Assembly (NCBI GenBank): GCA_003427395.1
Contig: BFEA01000023.1
Span: 5,303,582 to 5,324,020, forward strand
Source: Chara braunii
Lineage: Eukaryota; Streptophyta; Charophyceae; Charales; Characeae
Length of the DNA stretch: 20,439 nucleotides
Direction of reading: 5' to 3'
Part shown: positions 1-9,165 of the stretch, one piece after another
Numbering within the stretch: position 1 is the first letter of the stretch
How the letters are laid out: each line of letters starts with the position of its first letter
Position numbers and translations under genes: made by a program
Notes under the pieces: generated by a model
What the model saw: the letters and a program-made list of their open reading frames with translations, nothing else
The model's database searches: none
Told to the model about the DNA's origin: nothing

Positions 1-13
1 TTTTTTTTTTTAC

Positions 14-139
14 TCCTGGTGGATCAGAGACCAAGGTCCCTAGCAGCAAATACACCTTGAAGACAGGATTGGGCCCTTTCTAGTCCTGGTGGATCAGAGA
101 CCAAGGTCCCTATCAGCAAATACACCTTGAAGACAGGAT
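14..139. repeat. Two-copy tandem duplication, period 70
   Basis: A 56-base unit starting TCCTGGTGGATCAGAG occurs at 14-69 and 84-139 with one visible difference (CCCTAGCAGC versus CCCTATCAGC). The copies are separated by 14 unrelated bases. The near identity means the duplication is recent compared with the decayed element downstream. A run of 11 T precedes it at the window edge. Confidence 0.9.
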
Positions 140-320
140 ACGGCTTCCGTTCAGCAGCCCAATCCCTACAGGCAGGAGTCACCCTCAACTGGCAGCGTGG
201 ATCTGCAGCTTTAAACCACCAGTACTTGGCCCATACATCGGCCGCGAAAAAAATATAGAGTAGAAGTGCTTCTACTCCGACGAACCAACGCGCCAATCTA
301 TATCGCGGTTCGTTCATCAT
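24..320 (-). other. Unrecognised minus-strand ORF, possibly an exon relic
   Basis: An open stretch of 98 codons on the minus strand, starting at two consecutive ATG codons. The N-terminal part has a hydrophobic stretch followed by an aromatic cluster (AKYWWFKAADP). The C-terminal third runs through the tandem duplication at 14-139. I do not recognise a family. The N-terminal 60 residues have protein-like composition, but a chance ORF is equally possible at this length. The open frame could extend past the left edge of the window. Treat it as a candidate only. Confidence 0.15.
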
Positions 321-890
321 CGCAGCGGCTTGTTTACGGTCGCAACTTTGGGAAGTCCTGGTGGTGTGACGAACTACTTTCTGTTACCGCGCTATTTTCT
401 GCGCCAGGCTGCTGGGAAGGGGAAACGACAAGTCGAAGGGGTGAGCTGTGGGAAGCGGGGTTCGGTTGGGCAAGTTGCATGGATACCCTCGCTTCTTTTT
501 CGTTTTTGTTGGAATTCGTTGGGCCAGCTCCGGGAAAAGCCCCGCGCCGACGACGAGGTGACGGCGACATGACGGGCGCAAGAAATAACTGTACCATAGC
601 TTCTTTCTTGTTCTGCTGTGAGCATTAGGAATTTTGGCGCGATTAGCGCGTGGGAATTTTTTTCGTTTTTGAATTTTTAACTGATGTCGAGCCCCCGCGG
701 GCTCTCGGAATTGTTTTTCTTCTCGGAATTTCCCTTTTGCAATTAGGACTTAGACTAGGAATTTAGGTGCTCTGAATTTTGTCACGCAGCGTTCGCACGC
801 ATCTTGTGCCGCGAGGAACTGGGTTCTGACTGAATCGCGCCTTTAATCTTGTGCAACTGTCGTTTTTGGCGGGCGCGATCGTAACTGTAA

Positions 891-986
891 TCCTTCTTCT
901 TTCTTGATTCTCCTATGTTGCCCGCCTTCTTCCTTTTTCTTTCTTGATTCTCCTATGTTGCCCGCCTTCTTCCTTCTTCTTTCTCG
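891..986 (+). repeat. 40-bp tandem repeat in the 5' LTR, 2.4 copies
   Basis: Units at 891-930 and 931-970 differ at one base, and a partial third unit follows at 971-986. Each contains TTCTTGATTCTCCTATGTTG and is pyrimidine-rich. It lies upstream of the TATA-like box at 1151, the position of enhancer-like repeats in many LTRs. A regulatory role is inference only. Confidence 0.9.
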
Positions 987-1150
987 TCTCGCATACTCTG
1001 TTTTAATTGGCCTAGGTGTCTGCATGACCAGATCGATGCGTGGAGAGTGGCTACGAACCCCACGCCGCGGCTTGGCCATGCAGACGTAGGTACTTCCTCT
1101 CTTTTTGTCAATTTGGGCTTAATCCCGCACCTTTCGCGCAGACATGCATG

Positions 1151-1158
1151 CTATAAAT
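1151..1158 (+). promoter_or_regulatory. TATA-like box, candidate retroelement promoter
   Basis: CTATAAAT is the best TATA match in the 5' LTR. Transcription would start near 1180-1190, making 365 to about 1185 the U3 region. It lies in the part of the LTR missing from the 3' copy, so it cannot be checked by comparison within the window. Confidence 0.4.
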
Positions 1159-1240
1159 TTCACAAGCACGATTAGATTGCTCTCTAAGAATTTCGAGGTT
1201 AGCGCGATCAGTGAGGGTCGGCTAACGAACACGTTGGAAG

Positions 1241-1999
1241 GTGAGTGAGTGTGAGAGTTGGGCGATCCGACGAGCTGGTGCCAAGTATGCGGGGTTGACG
1301 TGTAGGCAACGACGACTATGGCGCACGGGCGAACCTGACGGGCGTATGCGGGCCAAGCGGGGTGACAACTCTGTATGGATATGCCGCGATGGACTGCCGG
1401 TATCGTGGGTATTGATGCGTGGCGACGGACTGCCCGCAGCAGAAGAGAGAGAAGGAGAGAGAGCAGTGGTGTGGGTGTGGGATATGACTTCCTTTTGTTG
1501 TTCCTTTCATTCCCTTTTCTGTCCATCTGTATAATTTTGAGTTCTGATATGGCCGATCTCTTTATCGCGGCCCTTCTCTTTCGAACTTCTTTTGTATATT
1601 GTCTCGGATTTTCCCTGTTATTTTGCTCGGTATGTATGCATGAAATGAATGTAGGACCTCTTTTTTTTTTTTGCGATCTTTTCGATCTGTTGTCACAATG
1701 CGTGTTGTCTCTGACCATTGTTCGCCTGCATGAGTTATGCAATCAGGCCTGATGAGGAATGCTCACTTTGGATGTCTGAAGTCTAACTGTCAATCCGTGC
1801 ATCACCTATATGGCATGTAATGATTGGAAGGATAACTGCATTCACAGTTGAACGCGACCGGCATGCGGAACCAATCGGTTGTTCCTTACGTACACGCATG
1901 CATACGATCGCGATCTTTACGTTGCCATGTACGCACTCGTCTGTGTTAAGTCAGCCTTAACCTCGTGTAAGGATGTGGGAAATGCGGCTTGCTAAACAG
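1241..1999 (+). other. Possible leader intron within the 5' LTR
   Basis: A consensus donor, AAG/GTGAGT, lies at 1240/1241, about 85 bases after the TATA-like box. A candidate acceptor, GCTAAACAG, ends at 1999, two bases before an ATG in good context (ACAGACATGGC, ATG at 2002). Removing 1241-1999 would bring that ATG close to the cap site. The acceptor has a weak pyrimidine tract. This is a sequence-signal argument only, with no transcript evidence. Confidence 0.2.
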
Positions 2000-2001
2000 A
2001 C

Positions 2002-2217
2002 ATGGCTGCAAGATCTCCTTCCTGGATATCTAACTACGAGAATTTGAGGGACTCGGAATACCGAGAATACTGGGAAGACGAACAACTCAGACGGCGAGGA
2101 AATTTAAGAAATCCGGAATTCCCCTGCCTAACGGAAAATGGTCGATTATGCCTAAGGGATTTTCATTGTGCCATAACTAGCGACCCCAGGTGGCCCCGAC
2201 TACCCGGACACTTATAA
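2002..2217 (+). CDS. Small unrecognised ORF in the 5' LTR/leader (71 aa)
   Basis: This is a 71-codon ORF with a strong start context (GACATGG), rich in Glu, Arg, Trp and Tyr in its first half (for example YENLRDSEYREYWEDEQLRR). That composition is more protein-like than its surroundings. It lies downstream of the TATA-like box and upstream of the PBS, so if the LTR is 2.5 kb long the ORF would be repeated at both ends of an intact element. Ogre-type elements carry an extra ORF upstream of gag, but between LTR and gag, so the resemblance is only partial. I recognise no domain. It could be a chance ORF. Confidence 0.25.
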   Translation: MAARSPSWISNYENLRDSEYREYWEDEQLRRRGNLRNPEFPCLTENGRLCLRDFHCAITSDPRWPRLPGHL

Positions 2218-2886
2218 CACGCAATACTTCATATCCCCCTGTTTCGTCGTCATTACCACCAATTTCCCCCCCTTTCATCTCCTCCTCCCATATTACCAAC
2301 TCACAGTGGTACCGTGGAATTCCATAGCTCGCTATTGGCCTAGCCAACGGTGCGAGGGTTGTTGGTATCACCGGGGGCCCCGAGCCTTGGGGACGTCCCG
2401 GCAGGCTCGAACTGAAGCTGAGCAGCGACCCGCCTTGCCTGAATCAGAGGCCTGTTACGAGTGGTGTCGGCAACAGGCCGAACCATGCGACCAACCCCGA
2501 AGATGGAATCAGCGGCGATGGTGATTTCTTTGCCTATTCGACCATAAAAGTTAAAACCCGTTGGCAAGGGCGATTTTGTCGGAATGATATCCGGGAATGC
2601 AAGAGTGTTTACGATCTGTCGGTACGATGATAACAGCAAGTGCCCCGGACTTTACCCTGGGACACACTGCGCATGCCATCTGCCTTATGCTGCACGACAT
2701 CAGCTATCTCCCTTCTGAGTATATCCCTTTTCGCACCTGTACCCCTGGAACTTGGCACCGGAGATCTTAGTTCCGACCTGGGACTCCACCCACCCTCCCA
2801 CTTTCCTAAAATCCTTGGCACACCCCTTTTTTGCACATTCGGGCCCCCATCGCACTCCGATCAGGAAGTCGCGCTGGGCGTAAGGT

Positions 2887-2899
2887 TGGTATCGGAGCC
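2887..2899 (+). promoter_or_regulatory. Primer binding site, initiator Met-tRNA type
   Basis: TGGTATCGGAGCC matches the common plant retroelement PBS TGGTATCAGAGCC (complement of the initiator Met-tRNA 3' end) at 12 of 13 positions. It lies 145 bases before the gag ATG, as expected for minus-strand priming. The single mismatch is A to G. This site sets the inferred right edge of the 5' LTR. Confidence 0.75.
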
Positions 2900-3043
2900 G
2901 ACACGTGGCGGGCTCTAGGCTGGACAGGTGGGTAATTAGTGTAGAGCGACCTGGATAACAGAGGACACCCCCGAGCACGGAACGCGCCGCGACGCGATCC
3001 TATAGTCACAAGAAATAGGTCGGGTGCTCAGCAGACGACCAAC

Positions 3044-4282
3044 ATGAACGCCAATCAACAAACCCCCAATCAAGCTCGACCGCCGCCTGCGCCACAAGCA
3101 CGGGCACCCGTGGCCCCACCCGATCTCTACCTTTTTGACCCGGCACATTATCTCGCCGGAGCATGGTTGGCCACGCTCCAAGCACAGCAGTATTACAATG
3201 ATGAAGCACAAATTAACATCCCCGCCCAATTGGGAGGGGATGCACATCACTGGTTTAGTACCTATGTCTGGACTGATCTCCCGACATTTGAGTGAGACTT
3301 TTTGAATTGATTTGATTATATCCATCCCGAACAGGCTCTCTTCATGATTAAAGATCGGGTTCAAAAGCCCCTCGAATCCGTTACGAAATACCGCAACAGA
3401 TCCTATCGAATGTTCGTTAAAACTGAGCGAGGAGAGCACGTAGGAAGGGATTTATTTATCGATGGACTCCTCAGCAGAACGATGAGGGCAAAACTGCGAA
3501 AACAGTTATCCCCCATCACTCATACGCTGCAACAGATTATGGCCGCCGCGGAAGAAATGAAACGAAAGTTCGCCGCGAGTTTCCTAGAAGGGGAAGATTA
3601 CCCCAGAGAGGGGGATTCGTCAGAGTTGGCTCGGGCCAAGGCCGAGCTGGCCACGCTGCAAAACCAGTTTGAAAGTATGGGATTTGTGTCCGGACCAGTC
3701 ACCTATTTGGAGCAGATCGCGCCTAAACGAACGGCTCTTAGTGTGATCGCAGGAATGCCCATCCCCGTGATGACTCCGCCCCCACCACCAGTGGAAAATC
3801 CCACACGATCGAACGAATCAACCGCTTTACTGGAGCTAACCAAAACACTGGTCAACCTGATTCAAGAAAGCAAAAAGGAGCAGCGCGAACACAATGCTCG
3901 AATAGAATCGATGATGAGATCGATGCGTTCCATAACTGTTCGAGCTGCCCCAATACAATAGGGATTGTCCCCTGCCCCTGCAGCCGGAGGTGTTGCAAGC
4001 AATCTGAGCATCTGCTACCTGTGTCAGCAACCGGGACACATAGCCCGGGATTGCCCCCACCGACCCGCGCAACCGCGAGTTGGGGCTACCCCAGTAGCTG
4101 CGGCACAAATCGCCAATGGGTCGGGAAGGGTAGGAGCGATGCTGGAAGAAATTGGAGGAGGAGGAAGTATGTTAGCCACTACGGAAGAAGCTGCGGAGCC
4201 TGTTCCGCTAGATCAGTACATGACATTAGGATATCCGGGGTTGGGAATGATCGGGACTATTAAACCCGCCCACGAACCGTGA
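3044..4282 (+). pseudogene. gag: gag remnant with CCHC zinc knuckle
   Basis: One reading frame runs through the whole region, interrupted by TGA at 3293-3295, TGA at 3308-3310 and TAG at 3959-3961, and ended by TGA at 4280. The start at 3044 follows the PBS by 145 bases. The N-terminus is Pro/Ala/Gln-rich. The middle carries the usual retrotransposon capsid pattern (GGDAHHWF, then FDYIHPEQAL after the stops), then a Glu/Lys-rich coiled-coil-like stretch. A retroviral zinc knuckle C-x2-C-x4-H-x4-C (CYLCQQPGHIARDC) lies at 4013-4054 and would bind the RNA genome. The two TGA stops sit where aromatic residues are common in this fold and look like TGG to TGA changes. The frame stays open past 4282 into the protease region, so gag and pol may have been one polyprotein. 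The gene is dead. Confidence 0.9.
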
Positions 4283-4977
4283 GAAGTGGCGGAATGGAGA
4301 CCCTCTCCAGGAGAAATGGAATCCGGAGGACCCACCTTCGTTACGGGGGAAATAGATGTTCTAAACATCGTCCGCACTCTGGATCACCGCATTCCCCTCC
4401 GATCGGATATTTGTTGTCCATTTCGGAACAGGCTAACGAGCGCATGTTGCAACATTGTAAGGCAAATCGAAAACGATTCACTCTCGCAAGAACGGCGAAC
4501 ACGAAAGGAAAAACCCCTGCCCAAGAAGACAATCTGAACCCTGCCAGTACGTCGGAACCTATCCAATTGGGACTAATACGGAAGGACGATCACTTTCTGC
4601 GGATCAAAGTGATTCCGTGGAAATCTGTCGAATGCGACATTGAAGTCTGGGGAATTTCTTACAATGCCATCATCGACTCATGAGCCGTCGTTTTGGCTAT
4701 CTCGCTAAGAGTAGTAGAAAGAGCGAGAAGAAGAAAGGACCTGATCATGCTTGCGGAGAAAGATCATCTCGTCTCTGCAGACGAAGAAAAGATCAAAACA
4801 GTAGGGCGAATGACGAACGTTGCTTTTCGATTAGGAAAGGTACATGCCCTGGGAGATGCCATAGTATTAGACATAAGTACCTACAACATTCTTTGAGGAT
4901 TATTAGGTCTCACATCGTTGAGGGCCAATCTAGACTTTGAAAGACGACCAATTATCCTTCGAAACACGGAAAGAAAA
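4283..4977 (+). pseudogene. Retropepsin (aspartic protease) remnant
   Basis: The first part continues the gag frame (to about 4400, ending in TLDHRIPL). The reading then shifts to another frame (LLSISEQANERMLQHC), so there is an indel near 4400. The active-site loop is YNAIIDS at 4657-4680, but the codon after Asp-Ser, normally Gly in the D-S/T-G triad, is TGA (4681-4683). A second TGA lies at 4894-4896, just before a GLLGL stretch that resembles the end of the retropepsin fold (typically ILG followed by hydrophobics). The enzyme would have cleaved the Gag-Pol polyprotein as a homodimer. Both lesions are fatal. The assignment rests on position and the DS(G)A-type loop. Confidence 0.75.
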
Positions 4978-5691
4978 CCGTACGCCATACCCATGAGACT
5001 GACTCTTCGAACCATGACGGACGCAGCCCCACGGTCTCCTTTAATAGGAGCCCTACGAGTGATTACCTGGGAGGACCTCGCGGAATCCCAGGCAGAAAAA
5101 TTGGTACCCTCAAGCGATACTGATGACAGTGAAGGGGAAGATTTAGTGGTCCAAGAGCTGGCCCAACAACGTATTTATTACCTAGCTCGACGAATGATTA
5201 CAAAACCATTCAACATAACGGAGCGAAACCTACAAAGGACATGTGTCATGATCTTGGGTGAGCCCCTCGTACAGATTTCCAGGATGGTAGATTCTTTGGA
5301 ACCCCCTCGAACCTTGTACGAAGGCGTTTCCCCTCTTCTTGCAAGATACAACGACAAGAGGCATTTTTTTGACATCACGGACTTACCCCGTTCCCTGCTA
5401 CCCCCAGGGAAAGAGGTAAGATTGCTTCGCTTAGGGGCTGAGGCCAACTCTTTGAAACCCCCTGAGCGGCCCGAAGTTGAAACCAACGATCTCGGAATCA
5501 AGATCGCGGAGAAACCCGTACCGTGGCAGGATATCCACGACGGCGTCACTCCGGAAGGACATGTGGCAATCCGCGAAGAAGATGCCCAAATGATGGCCAC
5601 GATGTTCTCTTGGCAGTCAGATTACTCGTTCATCTCTGCACCCCCTTCTGGAAGCACTGCACGAACCAATACCAAATCAATCACTGTCTAA
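4978..5691 (+). pseudogene. Long linker between protease and reverse transcriptase
   Basis: The protease frame stays open for about 238 codons, to TAA at 5689-5691, and the same frame then continues into the reverse transcriptase. It contains an acidic stretch (SSDTDDSEGEDL), a basic/hydrophobic stretch and many Pro and Glu residues. I recognise no domain. PR-RT spacers in ordinary Ty3 elements are usually about half this length or less as I recall. It has no internal stop or frame break, unlike its neighbours. Confidence 0.55.
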
Positions 5692-5694
5692 CTA

Positions 5695-6586
5695 TTGGGA
5701 CAGCTGTATGAACTACACGTACCACAGTACGTACCCGATGAAACCCATCACCTGATCGCGGACATCCTAAAGGAATATCAGAGAGCGATTAGCGTAACCG
5801 ACACCGATATCGGACTGTCATTAGTAATTCAGCACAAGATCCAGACCGGAAGCCACCCCCCGATCCACTGCAAACCATATCGATACTCCCTTGCGGAACG
5901 AAAGACAACTCTACAGAGGATTAGGGAATTCGAAGCTAATGGATGGATTGAACCAGCTACTGGGCCATGGTCGTTCCGGATAGTATTAGTACCTAAGAAG
6001 AATGGGTCAGTCCGCATCTGCATCGATTATCGAAAGTTGAATGATATCAACGATCAAAGATGTATATCCTCTCCCCCGGATTGACGATTGGTTGGATGCG
6101 ATTGGATGTGCTAATTACTTTAGTAAGTTCGATATTCATCATGGATTTCACCATATCCTGGTAAAGGAGGAAGACCGGCCAAAGACCGCTTTCGTTTTGT
6201 TCGAAGGCACGTGGCAGTGGGTTCGATGTCCGATGGGAATCTGCAATACGCTAGCTACCTTTCAAAGAGCGATGAACGTGATGTTCCAGAACTTTGTCAA
6301 CAAGACTCGGTTAACGCAGGGGATGATTAGTTTCTGCGTAATCGTGTATATGGACGACATCCTGGTATACTCGGAATCATACCACGGACATGCACAACAC
6401 ATCGAATGGACGCTGGGAGCGCTAAGAGACGTCGGATTCAAGATTGCACTGGAGAAAAGTGAGTTATTCCTTTCGAAAATCTCCTTATTAGGCTACGTGG
6501 TGACACGGGGAGGCTTGAGGCCCGATTCGAGAAAAGTCGCGGAGGTCAGAGACGCTCTAATTCCCACGTCGCTGACGCGGGTTTGA
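5695..6586 (+). pseudogene. Reverse transcriptase remnant (YMDD present)
   Basis: The region begins after the TAA at 5689-5691 and reads in the linker frame to about 6050. It has the usual Ty3 opening (HKIQTGSHPPIHCKPYR) and the fingers motif PKKNGSVRICIDYRKLN. An indel near 6050 moves it to the next frame, where TIKDVYPLPRIDD follows. The palm motif A Asp is at 6131-6133 (FSKFDIHHGF). The catalytic YMDD is at 6347-6358 and intact, so the metal-binding Asp residues are all present. About ten residues (NKTRLTQGMI) lie between the usual motif B region and YMDD and may be a lineage trait. TGA at 6584-6586 ends the frame. The enzyme copied element RNA into DNA in the capsid, and this copy is inactive. 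Confidence 0.95.
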
Positions 6587-7239
6587 GCCTTCCTGGGACT
6601 GGCGTTGTATTACCATCGATTATCAAGGGATTCGCCGCTATCGCACGAGATGCGGAGTGCGAACAGGCCTTTACCACTCTCCAGGAAGCCCTGGCCACGA
6701 CACCTATTTTGATCCGACCGGATCCAGTGAAGCAATTCATTCTTATCACGGATTGGCAGCCCGAGACCATCTCCGCCATTCTAGCGCAGAAGGGGAACGA
6801 AGGTCGCGAACACGTTATCGAGTACACATCCCGGACCGTGTCGGACGAGCGAAGGAATGATTCGGCTCCCCAGGGAGAATGCTACGCGGTGGTTTGGGGG
6901 GTCCAACATTTCCACCCATATCTTTACAGGCAGAAGTTCCTTCTTGTCACCGACCACGAGCCGCTGTTGGCCCTCAAAAGGCTTACTAATTATACGGGTA
7001 TGATTGGACGGTGGGCGGTGCGGCTACAAGAATACGATTTCGATATCATCCATCGAAAGACGGAGAGGCACGGGAACGCGAACGGGTTGACACGACTGCA
7101 TCGACCAGCGAAGGTCGCCAAAGGCGAAGAGATCATCCCGTGGAAAGAACTAGAACCGACAAGCGGGCCCCAGTACGGACAAGTGGCAGTTCTTCCACGA
7201 AACCAAGAGCAGGTACGTGGCAATGGATGGCGGAGGTAA
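6587..7239 (+). pseudogene. RNase H remnant with a mutated fourth metal ligand
   Basis: The thumb/connection opening (FLGLALYYHR) lies in the previous frame. Reading then moves one frame near 6610-6630 and continues as KGFAAIARDAECEQAF. The join appears to lack about 15-20 residues normally found between these segments, so a small deletion is likely. Catalytic residues of the RNase H fold can be placed: Asp in ITDWQ, Glu in GECYAVV, Asp in VTDHEPL. The fourth position, normally Asp in a N-A-D-(A/G)-L-(S/T)-R motif, is Asn (AAC at 7081-7083 in NANGLTR). The domain would have degraded the RNA strand of the RNA-DNA hybrid. TAA at 7237-7239 ends the frame. Confidence 0.9.
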
Positions 7240-7567
7240 CTCTGGAGCCTCTCCCTCTCCTTTTTCTTCCTCCTCTCTTCTCTCCTTACCTGACAAATTC
7301 TGTTATTTTTGCGAAGCCATTTCGCGAGTCTACTCGATCCCTATGCATCCCAGTGGGGAAGGGTATGTCGAATGTGTAGATTGTCGGCAGTGCGTGTCAA
7401 GAGCCCATGGCTCTTGCATCCTGTATCGAAGCGGCAATAAGCCTTGGCTATGCCCTCTGTGTCGAACCGATAAAATCCCGACCGAGGCTCGGTTCCTTGA
7501 TGCCACGTCAGAAGGTCTGGAAACCAAAGATTTAGAAGGGTTAAAGTATGGACCGATGTCGTTTTGA
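7217..7567 (+). pseudogene. PHD-type zinc finger between RNase H and integrase
   Basis: In the frame overlapping the end of RNase H, this 116-codon stretch has a full C4-H-C3 pattern. Counting from 7217, the ligands are Cys29, Cys32, Cys56, Cys59, His64, Cys67, Cys79 and Cys82. The spacing C-x2-C, C-x2-C-x4-H-x2-C, C-x2-C is that of PHD fingers. Trp77 lies two residues before the seventh ligand (PWLCPLC), a PHD hallmark. The finger is at 7301-7462. It is preceded by a Ser/Pro-rich linker and followed by an acidic stretch. PHD fingers often bind the histone H3 tail, so a role in targeting integration to chromatin is an inference. A frame change joins it to RNase H near 7200. A stop (TGA 7565-7567) and another frame change separate it from integrase. 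It was probably part of Pol. Confidence 0.7.
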
Positions 7568-7596
7568 TAGCTACTGTAGTAGGGAACCCCCTCTGA

Positions 7597-8689
7597 GACT
7601 TCACTACGGAGGACCAGAGAAGAGCTAACGAGAGGGCTCGGGACTATCGGTGGAACGAGGGATGGTTGGAGAAACGGAAGACGGACGGTAGTGGGATATG
7701 GATGACTATACCGCACTCGTTCATGAGGTATGACTGGGTTAAGTCGGCGCATGAGGAAACTGCGGCCCATTTCGCCGTCCGAATCATCGAGACGACGATC
7801 GATAAAAATGAATGGTATTGGTCCAATATTCGCGACGATGTTAAGTTCATCGTCCGAAATTGTCAGATTTGCGCCGCTGACAAGACGCCGATTCATCCAC
7901 CAAGATCGATAGTCCCAACTGTAGTCGAACGACCATTTCAAAGGGTTAGCATGAATACTACCGATATAGTAGTGCCTCCTGGACCGAATAACTGCGAATA
8001 TTTAATTTTATTGGTATTCGTGGATCACTTTTCGAAATGGATCGAGGCGTACCCATGCAGAACACGACAGGCGCCAGAAATTGCGCGGTACGTCAACCGT
8101 TTTCTCGGGACGCACCAGGACACAGAAGAGATCTTAACCGACAACGGGGCAGAATTTAGAAGGGAAGTTTTAAGGAATCTGGTCATACACGTTGTTGCCA
8201 TTCGTAATACTGCACCCCACATGTCACAGTCCAATGGGCTGGTATAAAACGCGAATTGGGTGATTAAGACAGCTATGCGACGAAATATCGCGGCTTGGGA
8301 CAGGAGGCCATGGCCTGATATCATAGATCACATCTTGGCGGTTCATCGAGGAACGCCCCACGAGTCCACGGCCCCAGTACAAATTAGGGGACATACTGCA
8401 GGTGAGGAAATGTGCTCGCCAAGGAAAGTTAGCGCCACGATTCTTCGAGTGATTTTGCGTGGTCGAGCGCGACCCGAACGGGGTGAACACAGTGCGGCTA
8501 GCGCCCGAGGTCTCAGGCAGCCAATCGGCTCGATCGATCGTTCGCCACATGTCCTATCTGCGTCCCCTCCCTATCTCCCCATCTTCCCCTTCGTCTGCTT
8601 CCTCCTTCGACACTGAAAAGGACGACGGCTGTCTAGCATCCCCCTCTCCTTCTTTGTCAGCAACTTCGTCCCCGCCTCCATCGCCATGA
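7597..8689 (+). pseudogene. Integrase remnant, catalytic Glu replaced by a stop
   Basis: The N-terminal H-H-C-C zinc domain is visible: His-x5-His (AHEETAAH), then Cys-x2-Cys (NCQICA). The catalytic core has Asp at 7963-7965 (NTTDIV) and Asp at 8140-8142 (LTDNGAEF). The third residue, Glu, falls exactly at TAA 8245-8247 (SNGLV then stop), a single-base change from GAA. The same frame continues (NWVIKTAMRRN, LAVHRGTPHES) to about 8375. An indel then shifts the frame, and the C-terminal DNA-binding part follows (YKLGDILQVRK, VVERDPNGVNTV, HMSYLRPL), with another TGA at 8450-8452. A Ser/Pro-rich tail ends at TGA 8687-8689, which overlaps the ATG at 8686 as ATGA. Integrase would have inserted the cDNA into the genome. 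Confidence 0.93.
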
Positions 8690-9165
8690 GCTTTTCGGTG
8701 GAGCAGCCAATTAGTGCGCAGTTGACGACCCCAAGGGGGTGAGTTATGATAATCCGGCAAGTACAGAGGCCCCGACTTAGCCCCGACCTTCTTCGTTTTG
8801 CGGCCTTCTTCAGCATGACAACGATCCATGCAGCAGCCGAGTTCCAATTTGCGCAGGCGGGAGCGACACGGGTACTGGCCGAGATGTCGGCCTTTCAACG
8901 CCTGTCTCTGGCCGGGGTCAGCCACGTCTCCATCATCATTGTCTTCACCGGGGACGTCACCACGATACCTTCGGTGATCCACGCGGACATCTTCCGGACC
9001 TTGAGGGCTTGGGGAGAGGAAATTGCGGTCGCGTGGACGACGCTCCTGGCCCGTCGGGGAGACACGATCGTGACGTTTCACGACATCGATCTCCAGCTCC
9101 GCTCTTCCAGCAGCTCGTCGGCGATCCTGCTTCCGGAGCTTCGTCCTTTTGCACCGCCCCAATGA
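8686..9165 (+). pseudogene. Accessory ORF A, downstream of integrase
   Basis: ATG at 8686 overlaps the pol stop as ATGA and opens a frame of 18 codons to TGA at 8740-8742. The same frame then continues, with an ATG at 8746, for 139 codons to TGA 9163-9165. I take 8686 as the original start because of the overlap. The product is moderately hydrophobic (SHVSIIIVFTGDV) with a Ser run near the C-terminus (RSSSSSSA). I see no signal peptide, furin-like site or coiled coil of an envelope protein, and I recognise no family. If the TGA at 8740 is a true lesion the gene is dead; if not, a shorter protein from 8746 would be intact. It sits where some Ty3 elements carry env. Confidence 0.5.

Larger units (their letters stand above)
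365..2886 (+). repeat. 5' LTR (long, about 2.5 kb)
   Basis: The left edge is fixed by the start of homology with the 3' copy at 10901, and it begins TG. The first 444 bases (365-808) match 10901-11343 with about 26 differences and one indel, counted by eye. The right edge is inferred from the primer binding site at 2887, and I see no clean terminal CA immediately before it. If the PBS is right, the LTR is about 2.5 kb, long for Ty3 elements but known in Tat/Ogre-like families. The alternative is a 444-bp LTR followed by a 2-kb leader. That is less likely because no PBS follows 808 and the TATA box lies beyond it. Confidence 0.7.

Noticed and set aside
365-808. A short 444-bp LTR followed by a 2-kb leader
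   Set aside because: No primer binding site follows 808, no terminal CA is present there, and the best PBS is at 2887. The alternative is kept open in the LTR entry.
1119-1742. Minus-strand ORF of 207 codons inside the 5' LTR
   Set aside because: Low-complexity, Arg/Ser/Leu-rich composition with no motif. It lies antisense to the LTR with plus-strand frames open in the same place, so it is probably chance.
3005-3010. GTCACA as the inverted end of the 5' LTR
   Set aside because: It matches the TGTGAC start, but it lies after the strong PBS and nothing PBS-like follows it.
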